From the NCBI GenBank assembly GCA_016930175.1, contig JAFGHJ010000003.1:62001-126000 (forward strand): 64,000 nt of DNA. The letters are read 5' to 3'. Positions 17,213-25,863 of this stretch are shown here, piece after piece (position 1 is the first letter of the stretch; each line of letters opens with the position of its first letter). Source of the stretch: Caldifarciminota bacterium. Lineage in GTDB: Bacteria > Hydrothermota > UBA3072. Both the position numbers and the translations under genes were made by a program. The notes beneath the pieces are model-generated. The model ran no database searches, had not been told where the DNA came from, and saw nothing but the letters and a program-made list of their open reading frames with translations.

Positions 17213-17992
17213 ATGAAAACATTTAAAAATCTTTTTTTCGTTTCGTTATTAGTTTTTCTTTCCGGCTGCAGCGTGAATAAAACCCAGATCGAACAGGAAA
17301 CTTTACCTCCCGCAGTTCCAGGCGGCACGTCATACGGTGAAACAGAAGATACCGCAAAAGTTGATGCGATTACGGGAGCGACAAAAGCAGAGATGAAAAT
17401 TGTGGCTTTAGCCGGTGCGTCATACGGTGGAATTGTTCATAACCGTGAAATGGCGGGGATAAGCGGTTTTTCGGATATCGATGCCATTACCGGAGCGACA
17501 AAATTGGCTTATAATGCAGGGATTCATTCTATTTTGAAAGGGCATGGGCGTACAGTCGAAATAGGCCTTGATTATATAAAAGTCAACAAGTCTATAGAAT
17601 ATGATATGCCTTCTTTTTCAGTTAACGGAACAAGAAGTTTTGAAGCTCATCAAATTCGATTACCTTTAACATATAATTTCGGATTTTTTAAAAATAAGGT
17701 GGATCAAGCCAGATTTGTTTTTAAAATAGGTCTATCTCCGGGTTATACCTTCAGTAAAACAATAGAAGATTCCGAAGGTTCGGAAAATATGCCGGATTAC
17801 GAGTTTTCCAGTTGGGATGTGTGTGGAAATTTTGGATTTTATTACTATCCTTTCAATTTCAAACAGGATTACAGGATGGGATTTTATCTCGATTTTTGCC
17901 GCGGACTAAAGGCATATAACGATATTTACCACGAATCATGGACGCAAGGCGGGAATGCCCTTATGAATTTCGGCGTCGTCTTCGAACCTTAA
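17213..17992 (+). CDS. Lipoprotein with two DAITGATK motifs and a beta-rich C-terminal domain
   Basis: A 259-aa predicted lipoprotein (lipobox FLSGC, Cys19). Residues about 39-97 hold a degenerate duplication: SYGE...KVDAITGATKAEM, then SYGG...DIDAITGATKLAY. The two DAITGATK copies start 39 residues apart (Asp51 and Asp90). They match the D-x-x-[ST]-G-A-T consensus that ApbE flavin transferase uses for covalent FMN attachment on Thr, as in NqrC, RnfG and FMN_bind domains, yet no full FMN_bind domain is evident. Residues about 100-259 are rich in alternating aromatic strands and look like an outer-membrane beta-barrel or beta-sandwich. Covalent flavin is inference. I recognise no named family. 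Confidence 0.75.
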   Translation: MKTFKNLFFVSLLVFLSGCSVNKTQIEQETLPPAVPGGTSYGETEDTAKVDAITGATKAEMKIVALAGASYGGIVHNREMAGISGFSDIDAITGATKLAYNAGIHSILKGHGRTVEIGLDYIKVNKSIEYDMPSFSVNGTRSFEAHQIRLPLTYNFGFFKNKVDQARFVFKIGLSPGYTFSKTIEDSEGSENMPDYEFSSWDVCGNFGFYYYPFNFKQDYRMGFYLDFCRGLKAYNDIYHESWTQGGNALMNFGVVFEP

Positions 17993-18387
17993 ACTCTACC
18001 CACAAACCAAATTTATTCTCACACAAAGCACACAAAGGCACAAAGAAAAATTATGTTGTTTTAAACATTCTAACCTTCTAACATCCTAACTAAAAAATAA
18101 CCACAGAGGACACAGAGAAAAAAATTATTTTTCTTTTTCCAATTTAACCACTCAACCAATCCGAAGGATTGATTATTGGGACACAGATAAACGCAGATTA
18201 AAAGAACTTTTTATCTTGTTTTAACTGCTCAGCTATTCAACCATTTAACTACTCAACCTAAATCCGAAGAATCTATAAATGGAACTGCCGCGTATTCTGG
18301 AGGGTCAAATTAATAAAGAAAATGAAAAGAATTTATTGGTTGGAGTAACAAATTGTAAAAAATAATAGTTAAAAAAAGGAGGTCAAA
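17993..18387. repeat. 395-bp intergenic region filled with word-like repeats
   Basis: ACACAAAGCACACAAAGGC and ACAAAG (18014-18042), ACATTCTAACCTTCTAAC and ATCCTAAC, ACAGAGGACACAGAG, TTTAACCACTCAACCAATCC, GGGACACAGATAAACGCAG with ATTAAAAG (18178-18204), and TATTCAACCATTTAACTACTC. No gene is seen. AAAGGAGGTC precedes the next start. Confidence 0.55.
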
Positions 18388-19191
18388 ATGAAAAAGGTAA
18401 AATGGGTAGTATGTAGCTCGTTAGTACTTTTTTTGTTCTTGCCCGGTATGGTGAGGGGTGAAGAGATAGGCATACTTCCTTTTAGAACGACAGGAGTTGA
18501 AATGTATGTTACCGATGCGTTTTATGATCTCCTGGAATCCGAACTCGCTTATTATGACCACAGAGTGGTTACGCCCTACGAAATAGAGCATTATCTTGGG
18601 CACAGGGTGGTATCTTATAACAAAGATTATGCTGCCGATTATGGAAGGTCGTTGGGGCTTGAGAAAGTGATATTTGGCTCTATAACCAGATTAGGCGAGA
18701 AATATATTATTACAGTCGAAGTCGTAAAATCCAGGACAGGAGAAATACTTCTTAGCGATAGAATAACTCTGGATTCTGAGGATTACCTGGAGGAATACAC
18801 GTATAGTCTGGCAGAAGCTATCGAAGAAGACGTTTATGGAAATGTTGTTTATTATGGCCCCGACTATAGCAGAACTGTTACCCACGTCTATATCGGAAAT
18901 TGCTGGCGGCCACGCATTATATGGAGGAGACCATGCAGAAGTTTAATTACCGTGAGATTACCTTTAATTAATATAAATCTCGGAAAGCCTCACCATGTTG
19001 TTCATAGGTCGTCCCCGCCAAAGACGAAAACCGTTTATGTGAAGACGGACCCCAGAAAAGATGAACATGGAAAAACAAATAAAGGGAAAACCGACCACGG
19101 GAAATCAAAGGACAAAAAATCCGATCAGGGAAAATCGAAGAGCGGAAAATCCCATCGCGATGATGGTGGGGCGAAGAAGGGAAGGAGATAG
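18388..19191 (+). CDS. Exported FlgO/CsgG-like protein with a basic low-complexity tail
   Basis: A 267-aa protein. A signal peptide ends near MVRG/EEIG. Residues about 25-155 resemble the alpha/beta fold seen in FlgO, CsgG and TolB N-terminal domains: IGILPFRTTG, a 'target' helix, then LGLEKVIFGSITRLGEKYIITVEVV and GEILLSDRI. Such domains sit in envelope assembly or secretion lipoproteins. The last 70 residues are Lys, Gly, Asp and Ser-rich (KTDHGKSKDKKSDQGKSKSGKS), a tail expected to be disordered and to bind polyanions. Function is unknown. It has a strong AAAGGAGG ribosome-binding site. Confidence 0.7.
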   Translation: MKKVKWVVCSSLVLFLFLPGMVRGEEIGILPFRTTGVEMYVTDAFYDLLESELAYYDHRVVTPYEIEHYLGHRVVSYNKDYAADYGRSLGLEKVIFGSITRLGEKYIITVEVVKSRTGEILLSDRITLDSEDYLEEYTYSLAEAIEEDVYGNVVYYGPDYSRTVTHVYIGNCWRPRIIWRRPCRSLITVRLPLININLGKPHHVVHRSSPPKTKTVYVKTDPRKDEHGKTNKGKTDHGKSKDKKSDQGKSKSGKSHRDDGGAKKGRR

Positions 19192-19348
19192 ACTGTTAGT
19201 CTGTCGGTCAATTGGTGGGTTGGTCTGTTTTTTACACACTGACCCACCAACACACTAACAAAAAAGAAACAACAAATCACACAAATTGCACGAATATTTT
19301 TTTACTATACCTTAAATACCATATCCTGAACACGAGATTAATTTGATA
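19192..19348. repeat. Inverted word-repeat element and further repeats
   Basis: The clearest hairpin-type element: GTTAGTCTGTCGGTCAA, then TTGGTGGGTTGGTCTG, TTTTTT, and ACTGACCCACCAACACACTAAC (19195-19259). TTGGTGGGT pairs perfectly with ACCCACCAA. It is followed by AACAACAAATCACACAAATT and GCACGAAT (19268-19295), a word also found at 22888 and, inverted, at 38191. Confidence 0.65.
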
Positions 19349-20884
19349 TTACTGTTTTACCATTTTTGTGGCACCTGACAGAGCATCTATATTAACCGTT
19401 GAATCGAATTTTGCCTGGACGGCCGCTTTATGGGCAGCCCTTATAAGATTCCAGTGACTGACCTTTACGGGTCCATTGATCAATTCCGGAACGTTATAGT
19501 TCATTATATATGTTTCATAGAATTCCGGGTTTTTTTGAGGCATTAAAAACGACTTATGCGCATTCCCCAGTGTATCGACGTAACTAAAATATAATCTTGA
19601 ACAGAGTCCGTCTCTCCTTTTACTGGCGAACACGAACCACCGGCTGTTGCTCGACCAGCTATGAAAACTTTCGCTGTGTTCGCTATTGATATCAAGTTTC
19701 CGGTACTTCTTTGTCTTTAGTTCCAACATATAAAGGTCACTCGACGGATAATGTATGGAAAAATAACCGCAATCACTCATACAGAATAATAGATATTTAC
19801 CATCCGGAGAAGTTCTTGGGAAAGAAACGCTCTTCCCTGTTTCTCTTGAACTGAGAATTGTTTCTACGTCGTCCCAGCGATTAGTTTCAACATCATAACC
19901 GATGCGCATAAGATCATATTTTGATAGATTGTATTCTTTCTTGCTTACCCGTTCAGGCCCGCTGCAGAAATACAAATACTTACCATCGGGACTCCAATTA
20001 GGCAGATTCTCCATTCGCTTTGTTGAAACTTTCGGCGATGTTGTTACTGTATTCTTTTGTATGTCGTAGACAACCAGGTCGGAAGCCAGATCCCATACAA
20101 AAATACTCTTATCTTTCCCCGCGTGAAAAGACTGAACTACTTTATTAACTGAAAAGGCGATATGATTCCCATCAGGATGCCAGGCAGGATAAACGCCCGC
20201 AGACATTGTATATTCTGTTCCGGTGTTTACTTTATTCAATTGTCCGTTTTTAAGTAGCATCGTACCGCCATATTTGTCCCTCATGTGAAACATCATAGTT
20301 TCCGGATTGTTATTAGAAAAAGAATGACAATTCATGCAGTTCTGACCGACCGGTCTATTAGTGAAGATGGCGGATTCATCGAAATTTTCGATATTACGCT
20401 GATAAATACCCATTTCCCGCCACAATACATATCCCAGGTTTATCAACCGGTAAGCAACGTGACTGTCAATTTCCTCTTTAGCAATTTTGTTTTCTATGGT
20501 CCGAAACTTATTCCACCTGTTATTATGATCCTTTATATATATAGAGATATTCAGTTCCTCGCCTCGATTTTCCGACAAAATCTCTTTCCATTTTTTTATG
20601 GGAATCATCACAATTTTTTTATTGGCGTTTAAACGAATACGATCACTGTCTTTATTATTAACATGAATATCGATATAGAATTCCGTTCCTTCCTCATTAA
20701 TCTTAAAATTCAAAGGGGCTATGTTGGGAGGTATGACAATACCTGTATAGTCAGGATCTATATTCGGTAGACGGTCGATTTCCGTATAGTCCCCGGGAAC
20801 TACCTTTCCGCAATTTTGTAAGCATAAGACAATAAAAATAACTCCCAAAAAAGCGTTACTTATGGATTTATAAAATAACCTCAT
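19349..20884 (-). CDS. Lipoprotein with a CxxCH haem motif, TolB/PD40-type beta-propeller and C-terminal DALSGATK
   Basis: A predicted lipoprotein (VLCLQNC) of 511 aa from the ATG at 20884, which follows AGAGGA; the track start at 20920 adds 12 residues and overlaps the upstream gene. After a beta domain there is CMNCH, a c-type haem attachment motif. A WD40-like/PD40 propeller follows, with repeats such as PAWHPDGNHIAFS, PNWSPDGKYLYF and PRTSPDGKYLLF. The protein ends IDALSGATKMVKQ, matching the ApbE flavinylation consensus at its extreme C-terminus. A combined haem and flavin surface protein is inferred, not shown. It is co-transcribed after the DUF6057-like gene. Confidence 0.78.
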   Translation of the reverse strand: MRLFYKSISNAFLGVIFIVLCLQNCGKVVPGDYTEIDRLPNIDPDYTGIVIPPNIAPLNFKINEEGTEFYIDIHVNNKDSDRIRLNANKKIVMIPIKKWKEILSENRGEELNISIYIKDHNNRWNKFRTIENKIAKEEIDSHVAYRLINLGYVLWREMGIYQRNIENFDESAIFTNRPVGQNCMNCHSFSNNNPETMMFHMRDKYGGTMLLKNGQLNKVNTGTEYTMSAGVYPAWHPDGNHIAFSVNKVVQSFHAGKDKSIFVWDLASDLVVYDIQKNTVTTSPKVSTKRMENLPNWSPDGKYLYFCSGPERVSKKEYNLSKYDLMRIGYDVETNRWDDVETILSSRETGKSVSFPRTSPDGKYLLFCMSDCGYFSIHYPSSDLYMLELKTKKYRKLDINSEHSESFHSWSSNSRWFVFASKRRDGLCSRLYFSYVDTLGNAHKSFLMPQKNPEFYETYIMNYNVPELINGPVKVSHWNLIRAAHKAAVQAKFDSTVNIDALSGATKMVKQ

Positions 20885-20900
20885 CGATCTTTTTCCTCTT

Positions 20901-22769
20901 TTATTCAAGTTCTGTTTCATCTGGTTTAATATAAAGTGAATAATACCAATATGTATTATAGAATCCTTTCTTTAGAGCTTCTTTTGCTTGTGCTTTATCT
21001 GCGAATGAAGAAAGAATACTATTGAACTGGTCGAATTGTTCAACTGTCTGCTGATCAATACTATAGTCAATGGTAAAATCTATTGATGGGTATGCGAGCC
21101 TACTTACTAATATTGCTTCTTCTATATGGTGCGGATATTTTCCATAGTCTAATTCTTTAAATTGACCGAGATATTCCAGCAAATCCTCTAACCTAAATTC
21201 AAGCAAATAATATGCCATTAAATATTCAAAAGCCATTTTGTTGTTTTTGTTTTCCTTTAATAGTTCAATTAAATCCATATCCGCCCTTTCGCCGATGGAA
21301 ATAAAAAAATCGAATTTCGGGGTGAATTGAAGTTTCGATTGGATTAAACTATCGGATTTTATTAATGACTCATTAAAAAGATAGTTCCTGTAATGCTTAA
21401 CCCACTTTTTATGCAAGATACTCTTGTTGAGGATATCCAGGAATTTTTTTGCGATGTCATATTCTTCGTTGATGATGTTGGTCATAATAATTCTTTTTAG
21501 CATTCTTGGATTATATCCGAAGTGTGTTTGCGCCTCATAAGCCATAACTTGTGCCGCTTTTATATGCCCTAAATCAAAGTATATGTCACTGGTGATTATT
21601 GCCACTGGCCTGGGTACTCCTTCAAGAAATAAAACATCCTTCCCTACGATTTGAGGATAGTCGAATAGATTATCAAGTAATTGACCTGTATGATATAATG
21701 CTCTATTTACATTAAAGATTATCTGAACAGTAAAATCATCCATTCCCCGGGAAACACTCAAAAGCTCCTCCCACCTGCCCTGTTCCGCAAGATAATCGAT
21801 CTGAACCTTCTTTTTTTCTCGCCATTCGAAAGAAAATCTTAGTATTAAGAGAGAAGCAAGTAAAATAAAAATCGATTCCATTAAAGTATCAAATATTCCT
21901 TTCCATGAACTATTTCGTTTCTTAATCTTTCGTTTTTTAGTTTTTCGTTTCTTAACCTTTCTTTCTCTAATCTCAGCTTTGATATATTTTAAATAAACGA
22001 AAAGGGCTATTTGTAGCACCGGAGGTGTAAGGAAAAACAAATAAAAATATAAGTTCAGGTTATAATTGAAAGGCCAGTTATGGAATCCACGGGGTACAAT
22101 GTAAAGAAATGCCTCTTTAAGATTAATCATAAACAAATACCGCGACGCAATATATGCGTATATAAAATATATTGCTACATTTAGCCCTGCATAAATATAT
22201 TTTCTCCGCTCTTCCCGTAAAAGTAATTCGTGCAACGTACAAAGCACGATGTAAAATAAATATGCCCATCCACCCAGAATATAATAAATTAAAGCGGATA
22301 GAGGAATAAAAAATATTTTATGACGATGTGGAATCTTTACATAAGAAAAGAAAAAAATAAGAGCCAAAAAATATTTAAAAGTTATTAACAGGGGAAAATC
22401 ATAATCGTTTTGTATAATTAACAAGAAAATAACAGGCAGAAAAGAAATAATCAAAGAATATTCGGAATGTTCGATTTTTTCGATAAGTTTGTAAACAATA
22501 ATGAGAATAGAGAGGGAAACAGCCGCAATTACTAAGGCTCCAAGCAGATTAAAATAGAAAAACTGCAAAAAAAACTGAGTTATCAACTCTGCCGGACCTC
22601 CGGGATACAATAGAAATTCTTTCAGGTAAATTTTATAGAAGAGAAACATAGGCTGGTGGTGATGATAGTACAGGGATGAATCAAAAACTAAAAGATAATA
22701 GAAAAATAAAAACAAAAAGAAAGTTATAAAAGAAAAATTTGGATTACGGATAATTTCTTTTATTTTCAT
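20901..22769 (-). CDS. DUF6057-like polytopic membrane protein
   Basis: About 622 aa. The N-terminal 300 residues have roughly nine transmembrane segments (for example FITFFLFLFFYYLLVF, LVIAAVSLSILIIVY), then a very basic stretch KKRKTKKRKIKKRN and one more helix, then about 300 soluble, helical, TPR-like residues. It resembles, from memory, DUF6057 proteins of Bacteroidetes, which have no assigned function. The start at 22769 follows GAGGAATTT; the track uses 22784. It is first in an operon with the haem-motif propeller lipoprotein, so the two probably act together in the envelope. Confidence 0.7.
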   Translation of the reverse strand: MKIKEIIRNPNFSFITFFLFLFFYYLLVFDSSLYYHHHQPMFLFYKIYLKEFLLYPGGPAELITQFFLQFFYFNLLGALVIAAVSLSILIIVYKLIEKIEHSEYSLIISFLPVIFLLIIQNDYDFPLLITFKYFLALIFFFSYVKIPHRHKIFFIPLSALIYYILGGWAYLFYIVLCTLHELLLREERRKYIYAGLNVAIYFIYAYIASRYLFMINLKEAFLYIVPRGFHNWPFNYNLNLYFYLFFLTPPVLQIALFVYLKYIKAEIRERKVKKRKTKKRKIKKRNSSWKGIFDTLMESIFILLASLLILRFSFEWREKKKVQIDYLAEQGRWEELLSVSRGMDDFTVQIIFNVNRALYHTGQLLDNLFDYPQIVGKDVLFLEGVPRPVAIITSDIYFDLGHIKAAQVMAYEAQTHFGYNPRMLKRIIMTNIINEEYDIAKKFLDILNKSILHKKWVKHYRNYLFNESLIKSDSLIQSKLQFTPKFDFFISIGERADMDLIELLKENKNNKMAFEYLMAYYLLEFRLEDLLEYLGQFKELDYGKYPHHIEEAILVSRLAYPSIDFTIDYSIDQQTVEQFDQFNSILSSFADKAQAKEALKKGFYNTYWYYSLYIKPDETELE

Positions 22770-22787
22770 AAATTCCTCAATCATTAG

Positions 22788-22816
22788 AAATTAAAAAAGA
22801 GTATGCGTTTAGTCAA
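22788..22816 (-). promoter_or_regulatory. Promoter of the DUF6057-like/haem-propeller operon
   Basis: Minus strand TTGACT, 17 nt, TAATTT, upstream of a GAGGA ribosome-binding site. Confidence 0.5.
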
Positions 22817-22998
22817 TCCCCCCCAATGGAGTAATCGGCTGTCAGCTTACGGCTTACGGCTAAAACCAACCCCATACACAGAAGAGTAACAACAAATTAC
22901 ACGAATAGCACGAATAATTTATTTGTTTTTACTAAATCCTATATCCCAAATCCAAAATCCTAAAATTGGGACGCAGATAAGAAACGCAGATGCCACAG
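22817..22998. repeat. Intergenic word-like repeats
   Basis: CAGCTTACGGCTTACGGC, AACAACAAATTACACGAATA with GCACGAATAATTT (22888-22920), AATCCTATATCCCAAATCC and AAAATCCTAAAATTGGG, then ACGCAGATAAGAAACGCAG. Four word classes lie end to end. Confidence 0.55.
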
Positions 22999-23026
22999 TT
23001 GACAGCAATTAGTTCTTTTATAATTT
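22999..23026 (+). promoter_or_regulatory. Promoter of the DUF3795 gene, near-leaderless
   Basis: TTGACA, 16 nt, TAATTT, 12 nt, ATG at 23039. No Shine-Dalgarno. Confidence 0.5.
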
Positions 23027-23038
23027 CTATATTGTAAA

Positions 23039-23521
23039 ATGAAACGTAATAAAGACACGAAATTAATAGGTTACTGCGGGCTTTACTGCGGAAACTGCGT
23101 TCTCCGTACAGGCGGGATATCGGATTTAGCTCAGGAGCTTTTGGAAAGATTCCATGAAATAAAATTCGAAAAATGGGCAAAAGGTTTAGCTTCTTTAAGC
23201 GAAGAAGTAAAAGCTTTCGAGAATTATGAATCCTGCTACGAAGTCTTAAAAGCATGGGATGCGATGCGGTGCGAGAAACTCTGCAAAGAGGGCGGAGGTT
23301 CGACCAATTGCAAAATAAGAATATGCTGTCGGAAGAAAAATCTCGAGGGCTGCTGGGAGTGTGAACAATTTGAAGACTGCGAAACCCTAGCCTCGATTAA
23401 GGTGGTAAACGGAGAACTAAATATCAATAATATTAGAAAAATAAGAAGCGAAGGTACCGATAAATTCATAGAAGAGATGGAAGGCGAAGAGTTTTGCGAT
23501 TTCTACGAAACAAAAAAATAG
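23039..23521 (+). CDS. DUF3795 Cys-rich protein
   Basis: A 160-aa cytoplasmic protein. The N-terminal GYCGLYCGNCVL is the typical DUF3795 opening, followed by more cysteines (CRKKNLEGCWECEQFEDC) that would suit a metal or Fe-S site. Function is unknown. Its TAG stop directly abuts the ATG of the radical SAM gene, so the pair is translationally coupled and may work together. Confidence 0.85.
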   Translation: MKRNKDTKLIGYCGLYCGNCVLRTGGISDLAQELLERFHEIKFEKWAKGLASLSEEVKAFENYESCYEVLKAWDAMRCEKLCKEGGGSTNCKIRICCRKKNLEGCWECEQFEDCETLASIKVVNGELNINNIRKIRSEGTDKFIEEMEGEEFCDFYETKK

Positions 23522-24790
23522 ATGTCTTCAAAAATACTATTAATCAATCCCAACACTTATAAAGCTCCTCCTGTTTTACCTGTAGGGCTGGAATATTTAA
23601 TAACGGCATTAAAAAAACATAATCACAAATGCGATATTTTAGACCTGACCTTTAGTAAAAAACCTTTAGAGAAAATAAAGAACAAATTAGAAAATAAAAC
23701 TTACGATATTGTCGGATTTTCAATAAGGAATATCGATACCTGTCTTTTCTTTAACAATGAATTCTTTTTAAGTAAGTTTAAAGAGATGTTAGAAAGCATA
23801 AAAAATTCTAATATACCTATCGTTTTAGGCGGTTCAGGATTTTCGGCGTCTCCCGATGAAATATTGGATTATCTTAAAGCTGACTTTGGGATAATAGGTC
23901 CCGGAGAAGTTGCTTTCCCTTACTTCTTAAAACAATGGGAATCGAACCGGATGAATAATAAAATAATAAACGGATGGGACTATGGACTGGATAAAGAACT
24001 CGAAGTATTAAGAGCAGAAGAAATAAAATACAGTCCTTATATGAAAAAAGAAGGTATTGTGGGGTTTTCGACGCACGTGGGATGTTCTAATAGTTGTCCC
24101 TACTGCGTAGAGGCAAACAAAAAAGTTTATTACAGAAAAATTGAAAATATCATAGAAGAAATCGAACTTTTAACCGTTAAAGGTTATCATGATTTTCATT
24201 TATGCGACAGTGAATTTAATGAAAATCTGGATTTTTCTAAAGAATTCTGTGAAGCTGCAATTAATAATTCGCCGGAATTCAAATGGACTTTATACATGAA
24301 ACCCTATCCTTATGATGAGGAATTATTCGGGTTGTTAAGTAAAACTAACGCGACCCTTATAACTCTTTCCGTCGAAAGTGATGAAAATATTCAAGTCAGC
24401 AATCGCTATTCTTATAATGATTTAGAAAAGATTTTAAAATATTGCAAAAAATACGGAATTGAATTGGCAATCGATTTGCTGACAGGATACCCCAACGAAA
24501 GCGTTCAATCGACCAAAAATGTAATTAGCTTTTTCAAAGAGAACAGACCCAGAACAGTTGGAATAAATTCCTATTACCGTTTATTTAAAAATACAAAAAT
24601 AACACAGTTAATAAAAAAGAACCCAGATATGCAGAAGCGATTAACAAGACCTTACGAAGAAAGGGAAAATTACCTTACACCTATCTTTTATAGTCAATAC
24701 GAGAAGGAAGATATCGAAAAACTAATAAACGATGATGATTTATTCAAAATCCCCGGAATCATTCCGGGAGTAAATTACCAGCAAAAATAA
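23522..24790 (+). CDS. B12-binding-domain radical SAM protein
   Basis: A 422-aa enzyme. Residues 1-150 look like a cobalamin-binding Rossmann domain (LLINPNTYKAPPVLPVGLEYL, VLGGSGFSASPDEIL), though the canonical DxHxxG is not evident. The radical SAM core has C-x3-C-x2-C in CSNSCPYC, with LCDSEFNEN and a TIM-barrel segment ITLSVESD. The class includes methyltransferases and other enzymes acting on unactivated carbon; the substrate is unknown. It follows the DUF3795 gene with zero spacing. Confidence 0.85.
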   Translation: MSSKILLINPNTYKAPPVLPVGLEYLITALKKHNHKCDILDLTFSKKPLEKIKNKLENKTYDIVGFSIRNIDTCLFFNNEFFLSKFKEMLESIKNSNIPIVLGGSGFSASPDEILDYLKADFGIIGPGEVAFPYFLKQWESNRMNNKIINGWDYGLDKELEVLRAEEIKYSPYMKKEGIVGFSTHVGCSNSCPYCVEANKKVYYRKIENIIEEIELLTVKGYHDFHLCDSEFNENLDFSKEFCEAAINNSPEFKWTLYMKPYPYDEELFGLLSKTNATLITLSVESDENIQVSNRYSYNDLEKILKYCKKYGIELAIDLLTGYPNESVQSTKNVISFFKENRPRTVGINSYYRLFKNTKITQLIKKNPDMQKRLTRPYEERENYLTPIFYSQYEKEDIEKLINDDDLFKIPGIIPGVNYQQK

Positions 24791-24824
24791 ATTAACATGT
24801 AAGACATGTAGAAAGGTGAGTTTA

Positions 24825-25592
24825 TTAAATACTCTTTCCGACAATCTTATCGAACCGGCTGTCCATGCAGACACTAATATCTGTTGTAACAAATTTGCCG
24901 TTGTAGAAAAGGCTGAATATCGTGGCAGGAGTCGGAGATGATTGCGCTTGCTTCATATTTTCCAATTTGATTGTCTTTAACTGAAGTTTTCGTTTTTTAG
25001 CAGTTTCAGCCAGCGATTCTTTTACATGATATTCGGAATAAGGACAACGGTTTGAATAGTAAACAACATATCCTTTTTTATCAGGACATTCCCCGCTTTT
25101 TACCGAATCATTAAACACGGGTTTGTTTTTTCCCTGATTAAAATCCATGGAAATAAGGCTAAATCCCGCTGGTGTATTCTCGCATACATCAAAGCCCTGT
25201 TTCGATAACCATTTGGTATCGCTCATAAAATGAAACTTCTTGGTGCCTACCACTGTTACCAAACCGTCTTTTCCTTGTTTTTTTGCTTCATCGATGACCT
25301 GTTGCAGTAAGGCTTTACCGTGCCCTTTCCCTTTATATTTACCGGAAACCCAGAAACACCCAATCATGTTATAGTTAGGCGCCGTTACCGGGACCCATGC
25401 CTTTTCAGCCGGTCCATATTCAATAAATACTTTTGCTCGTTCATCAAGCCTTAAGAAAACATATCCATTATCAAATTCATTTTTTAGCCATTGTTTTTTC
25501 AGTGCGTAGCTTTCCGCGCACTTTTTGTCTGAAATAGCACAACATATATGCTCATTATCAATATTGCTTTTGTTGAGTTTAATATAATCCAT
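24825..25592 (-). CDS. GNAT acetyltransferase with C-terminal YoaP-like domain
   Basis: A 255-aa protein. Residues about 60-160 form a GNAT fold with the acetyl-CoA loop GKYKGKGHGKALL. The C-terminal 90 residues contain YSNRCPYSEYHV, a thioredoxin-like stretch typical of the YoaP domain found C-terminal to GNATs. The acetyl acceptor is unknown. It is a single gene with its own promoter and a GGGAGG ribosome-binding site. Confidence 0.85.
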   Translation of the reverse strand: MDYIKLNKSNIDNEHICCAISDKKCAESYALKKQWLKNEFDNGYVFLRLDERAKVFIEYGPAEKAWVPVTAPNYNMIGCFWVSGKYKGKGHGKALLQQVIDEAKKQGKDGLVTVVGTKKFHFMSDTKWLSKQGFDVCENTPAGFSLISMDFNQGKNKPVFNDSVKSGECPDKKGYVVYYSNRCPYSEYHVKESLAETAKKRKLQLKTIKLENMKQAQSSPTPATIFSLFYNGKFVTTDISVCMDSRFDKIVGKSI

Positions 25593-25638
25593 CAGCTACC
25601 TCCCTTCGGATTCTTCAGTTATCTCTCTTTGAAAGTAG

Positions 25639-25667
25639 ATTCTATAGATTTTTTGGGGATAAGTCAA
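25639..25667 (-). promoter_or_regulatory. Promoter of the GNAT-YoaP gene
   Basis: Minus strand TTGACT, 17 nt, TAGAAT, with the extended TTGACTTATC -35 form. Confidence 0.6.
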
Positions 25668-25750
25668 GGGGCGGTGATGCTGCGCATCAGTCAAATGGTT
25701 GAATTGTTTAATAGAGAAATAGTAAAATAGTTTTCCCGCATTTTCCCATT

Positions 25751-25800
25751 TATCGGGCTGCCGTCTTCGGTCATCCGTAGTTCTTTTTAACAGCCCGATA
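25751..25800. other. Perfect 10-bp inverted repeat
   Basis: TATCGGGCTG and CAGCCCGATA flank a 30-nt loop that contains CCGTCTTCGG, itself a small hairpin. It sits between two divergent promoters (25667 and 25864). It could be a regulator site or a relic repeat; no T-run follows, so it is not an obvious terminator. Confidence 0.4.
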
Positions 25801-25863
25801 TCTCAAAACCTTTGCAATATAAGGATAAAAAGCACGTAGAAAATACGAATCACAAGTAAAACC

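Noticed and set aside
17993-18387. Possible CRISPR array in repeat-rich gaps
   Set aside because: Units are 6-11 nt, drifting, without constant repeat and unique spacer alternation; no cas genes nearby.
24794-24809. ACATGT-AAG-ACATGT after the radical SAM gene as a terminator
   Set aside because: Six-base stem with no T-run; too weak to call.
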